Source: JBHELT01 sp046262935
GTDB taxonomy: Bacteria; Actinomycetota; CADDZG01; JAHWKV01
Direction: 5' to 3'
Length of the DNA stretch: 6,913 nt
Assembly: GCA_046262935.1 (NCBI GenBank)
Contig: JBHELT010000032.1
Location: 1-6,913, forward strand
The stretch's first letter is position 1. Every line of letters starts with the position of its first letter. Below, piece by piece: positions 4,903-6,913 of this stretch. The position numbers were made by a program, and so were the translations under genes. The notes below the pieces were generated by a model. That model was not told the DNA's origin. It was given only the letters and a program-made list of their open reading frames with translations, and searched no databases.

Positions 4903-5819
4903 CCTTCGATCTTCACCTGTCCTTTCAATGATGCGACGCTGCGTATGCTTCTTTCATTCAAGAATCGTTCGATGCCCTTGGTGACCTCGACGGTAGCGCG
5001 CGGGTCGACGAAGTTGGCGGTGCCGATAGCGACGGCAGTTGCTCCTGCCATGATGAACTCGATGGCATCGCGACCATCCATGATTCCACCCATCCCGATG
5101 ATCGCTACTTGAGGAAACGCGCTGCTCACTTCGAAGATCGCCTTCACTGCGATCGGTTTGATGGCAGGCCCTGACAGTCCGCCCATCACCCCGGCCAACT
5201 TGGGTCTTGCGGTTTCGATATCGATAGCCATCCCAACCACTGTGTTGATCAGACTCAGCCCATCGGCACCAGCGTCGAGTGCAGCGGTTGCGATCTCGAC
5301 GATGCTCGTGACGTTGGGAGACAGTTTGGCGAAGACGGGGACTCCAACCGAGCGCTTGACCGCGCCAACGACCGAGGCAGTCGCCTTGGGGTCGTGGGCG
5401 AACATGTTGTTGCGGTCTTCGAGGTTGGGGCACGAGATATTGATCTCGATGGCAGCGATCTCAGCCTGGCGCAGTCGGTCTGCCACTTGAATGAACTCTT
5501 GGACCGTGTTCCCAGCGATGCTGGCGATGACGGGGACCCCCATGTCTTTCAGCCAAGGAAGGTCCACGGCAAGGAAGTGGGCAACGCCTTTGTTCTGAAG
5601 CCCTATCGCGTTCAGCATCCCCGAGGGCGTTTCGGCCATGCGAGGTGTCGGCTTGCCCGCCCAAGGTTCGATGGTCATGGACTTCACAACAACTGCGCCG
5701 AGGAGTTTCAAGTCGATGAATTCGGCCACCTCTTTGCCAGACGCGAAGCATCCCGACGCCGTAACAACAGGGCTCTTGAGGCGCACCCCTGCCAGATCGA
5801 TGGAAAGATCGGCAGTCAT
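4899..5819 (-). CDS. pyrD: Dihydroorotate dehydrogenase, class 1B catalytic subunit
   Basis: Oxidises dihydroorotate to orotate with FMN. The electrons pass through the PyrK partner to NAD+, so the enzyme is cytosolic rather than membrane-bound like the quinone-linked class 2. It has 306 residues, right for class 1. Key segments are ASGCFASG (21-28), VVVKSMT with Lys46, NAIGLQN (70-76), NISCPN with catalytic Cys130 (a Ser in class 2 enzymes), FAKLSPN with Lys165, INT (191-193), GGLSGPAIKP (213-222), GMGGI (242-246) and AIGTA (264-268). It lacks the N-terminal membrane-association extension of class 2. The start ATG shares one base with the pyrK stop (TGATG), and the stop overlaps pyrF. Confidence 0.96.
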   Translation of the reverse strand: MTADLSIDLAGVRLKSPVVTASGCFASGKEVAEFIDLKLLGAVVVKSMTIEPWAGKPTPRMAETPSGMLNAIGLQNKGVAHFLAVDLPWLKDMGVPVIASIAGNTVQEFIQVADRLRQAEIAAIEINISCPNLEDRNNMFAHDPKATASVVGAVKRSVGVPVFAKLSPNVTSIVEIATAALDAGADGLSLINTVVGMAIDIETARPKLAGVMGGLSGPAIKPIAVKAIFEVSSAFPQVAIIGMGGIMDGRDAIEFIMAGATAVAIGTANFVDPRATVEVTKGIERFLNERSIRSVASLKGQVKIEG

Positions 5820-6664
5820 CAGTTACCCGCCGGTGCGCTGCCGCTGGCGGTCTTGGCCGGACCTGCATCCCAAGCGATGCGCGCTCCGTTGAACACAGGA
5901 CCGTCAACGCACGTCCTAACGTTCATGGTCTCGGTGCCGTCTTTGTTCCATACCGGCTGGATGCATGTCATGCAGATACCGAAACCGCAACCCATGAGGG
6001 CTTCCATGCAGACCTGTACCGGGATGCGCTTTCGAAGCCCGAACTTCGTAACCGCAGCGAGCATCTGATTGGGACCGCACGCGTAAATCACCTCGGTGCC
6101 ACATCGCTCAACCATCTCGGGAAGAAGATCGGTCACGAATCCTCGGTGTCCTTCGCTGCCGTCGTCGGTGGTGAATGCAGTCATCGCCCCGAGTCGCTTG
6201 GCGTCGATCGCATTCACGAGCCTGCTCGACGTGGCCGCACCCCACAAGATGTCTACGCGCTTGTCGGCCGCTCTCAACTCTTCGGCTAAGAAGAACATGG
6301 GGACCGCGCCAACGCCGCCACCAACCAGCAGGCATGAATGCTGCCTTTTAGGGATGGTGAAAGGACGGCCGATCGGCCCAACAACATCGACCAGGTCATG
6401 GGGCCTTAGCGAAGCAAGTGCTGCTGTCCCCCCGCCCCGGATGTCGAAGACAACTTCGATAGTCGCGGCCCAGTCGCCGCGGCGGTTGACGCGGTATATC
6501 GAGAAAGGCCTGCGCAATATGAAACTGCGATCTTCGGGAGGGCGGATGTTGATGAACTGTCCGGGCTTTGCGGTCTCGGCGATCTCTGGCGCAACGATGG
6601 TCAGCAGGTGATATTCGTCACCCATCTTCCGATAGGAAAGCACCTCGGCGACTTGATGTATCAA
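5819..6664 (-). CDS. pyrK: Dihydroorotate dehydrogenase electron transfer subunit
   Basis: Carries electrons from PyrD to NAD+ through a [2Fe-2S] cluster and FAD; the enzyme is a PyrK2-PyrD2 complex. From the start chosen it has 281 residues. The FAD-binding RRPFSIY lies at about 51-57, the NAD-binding LVGGGVGAVP at about 113-122, YACGPNQML follows, and the cluster cysteines are 226, 231, 234 (spacing C-x4-C-x2-C) and 252 in TCVDGPVF. The frame is open 33 codons further, but those codons lie inside carB and encode an Arg-rich sequence unlike the family. TTG at 6664 makes a TTGA 4-base overlap with the carB stop and has AGGAG 8 bases upstream. The protein then starts with IHQVAEVLSY, as expected. 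Confidence 0.95.
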   Translation of the reverse strand: MIHQVAEVLSYRKMGDEYHLLTIVAPEIAETAKPGQFINIRPPEDRSFILRRPFSIYRVNRRGDWAATIEVVFDIRGGGTAALASLRPHDLVDVVGPIGRPFTIPKRQHSCLLVGGGVGAVPMFFLAEELRAADKRVDILWGAATSSRLVNAIDAKRLGAMTAFTTDDGSEGHRGFVTDLLPEMVERCGTEVIYACGPNQMLAAVTKFGLRKRIPVQVCMEALMGCGFGICMTCIQPVWNKDGTETMNVRTCVDGPVFNGARIAWDAGPAKTASGSAPAGN

Positions 6665-6913
6665 TCTAGATACTCCTGGAGACTGCGGACCTCGAATCCG
6701 CCTTTGCGAACCGACTCTATCCCCTGCACGGTTGCCTGCAGTCCTGCGAGCGTTGTTATGCAAGGGATATCGCGCATCACTGCCGCGGTTCGGATGAAAT
6801 ATCCGTCTGAGCGGGCACCCTTTCCGAACGGTGTGTTGACGACCAGGTCTACTTCGCCTTCCAGGATCTTCTCCACGATGTTGGGCGAGCCCTCTGAATG
6901 TTTACGTACTGCC
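6661..6913 (-). CDS. carB: Carbamoyl-phosphate synthase large subunit, C-terminal end only
   Basis: The large subunit of carbamoyl phosphate synthase makes carbamoyl phosphate from bicarbonate, ammonia and ATP for pyrimidines and arginine. Only the last 83 residues are in the window; the frame runs open to the edge. They match the C-terminal MGS-like regulatory domain: EGSPNIVEKI, EVDLVVNTPFGKGARSDGY, FIRTAAVMRDIPCITTLAGLQATVQGIE, then a short tail ending LQEYLD. In E. coli this domain binds the allosteric effectors UMP, IMP and ornithine. An internal GTG at 6876 is not the start. The stop TGA overlaps the pyrK TTG start. Confidence 0.95.
   Translation of the reverse strand, partial: AVRKHSEGSPNIVEKILEGEVDLVVNTPFGKGARSDGYFIRTAAVMRDIPCITTLAGLQATVQGIESVRKGGFEVRSLQEYLD
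6673..6677 (-). promoter_or_regulatory. Ribosome binding site fixing the pyrK TTG start
   Basis: AGGAG on the minus strand within the end of carB, 8 bases before TTG at 6664. It separates the real start from an upstream in-frame ATG at 6763 that would add 33 unrelated residues. Confidence 0.75.

Noticed and set aside
4954..5433. Minus-strand open frame of 159 codons inside pyrD in another frame
   Set aside because: It has a His/Arg/Trp-rich, low-complexity composition typical of a frame-shifted shadow of pyrD.
5394..6068. Long plus-strand open frame (224 codons) across pyrD and pyrK
   Set aside because: It crosses the junction of two certain genes, has no recognisable domain, and is explained by the base composition of the opposite strand.

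Overview
The window is a compact, essentially single-strand (minus) stretch of a bacterial chromosome. It is most consistent with an actinobacterium (Actinomycetota). The strongest lineage clues are a full-length actinobacterial integration host factor (mIHF) gene, the gene order mihF-gmk-rpoZ-coaBC-(metK), and a CoaBC with a PAMH substrate motif of the kind I recall from actinobacteria. De novo pyrimidine synthesis uses a class 1B dihydroorotate dehydrogenase with its iron-sulfur/flavin partner PyrK and a Thermus-like PyrE. This argues against Mycobacteriales or Streptomyces and for a deeper lineage such as Acidimicrobiia; that placement is inference.

Layout, read 5'->3' on the minus strand (from the window's right end): the 3' end of carB (6913-6661), pyrK (6664-5819), pyrD (5819-4899), pyrF (4902-4192) and pyrE (4195-3623). 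These pyrimidine genes overlap one another by 1-4 bases and surely form one translationally coupled operon. Together they cover carbamoyl phosphate, then orotate, then OMP and UMP.

Next comes a two-gene cassette not normally found at this place: a 190-residue secreted protein of unknown function (3474-2902) and a 117-residue probable winged-helix protein (2898-2545). It has its own good sigma70-type promoter, overlapped by a nested palindrome that looks like an operator.

A third unit starts at a TATAAT promoter near 2507: mihF (2471-2154), gmk (2157-1591), rpoZ (1591-1337) and coaBC (1333-131), that is, nucleoid architecture, GMP to GDP, the RNA polymerase omega subunit and coenzyme A synthesis. 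gmk has no ATG, GTG or TTG that keeps its P-loop. It appears to start at ATA inside an ATAG overlap with mihF, or at CTG five codons later. Beyond coaBC, a TATAAT box and a strong ribosome binding site precede the first codons of a gene cut by the window edge, probably metK.

No RNA genes, CRISPR arrays, insertion sequences or recombinase genes were seen. No stretch over 300 bases lacks a gene. The most unusual items are the gmk start, the secreted-protein/regulator cassette with its promoter-embedded palindrome, and two proteins with no recognised family.
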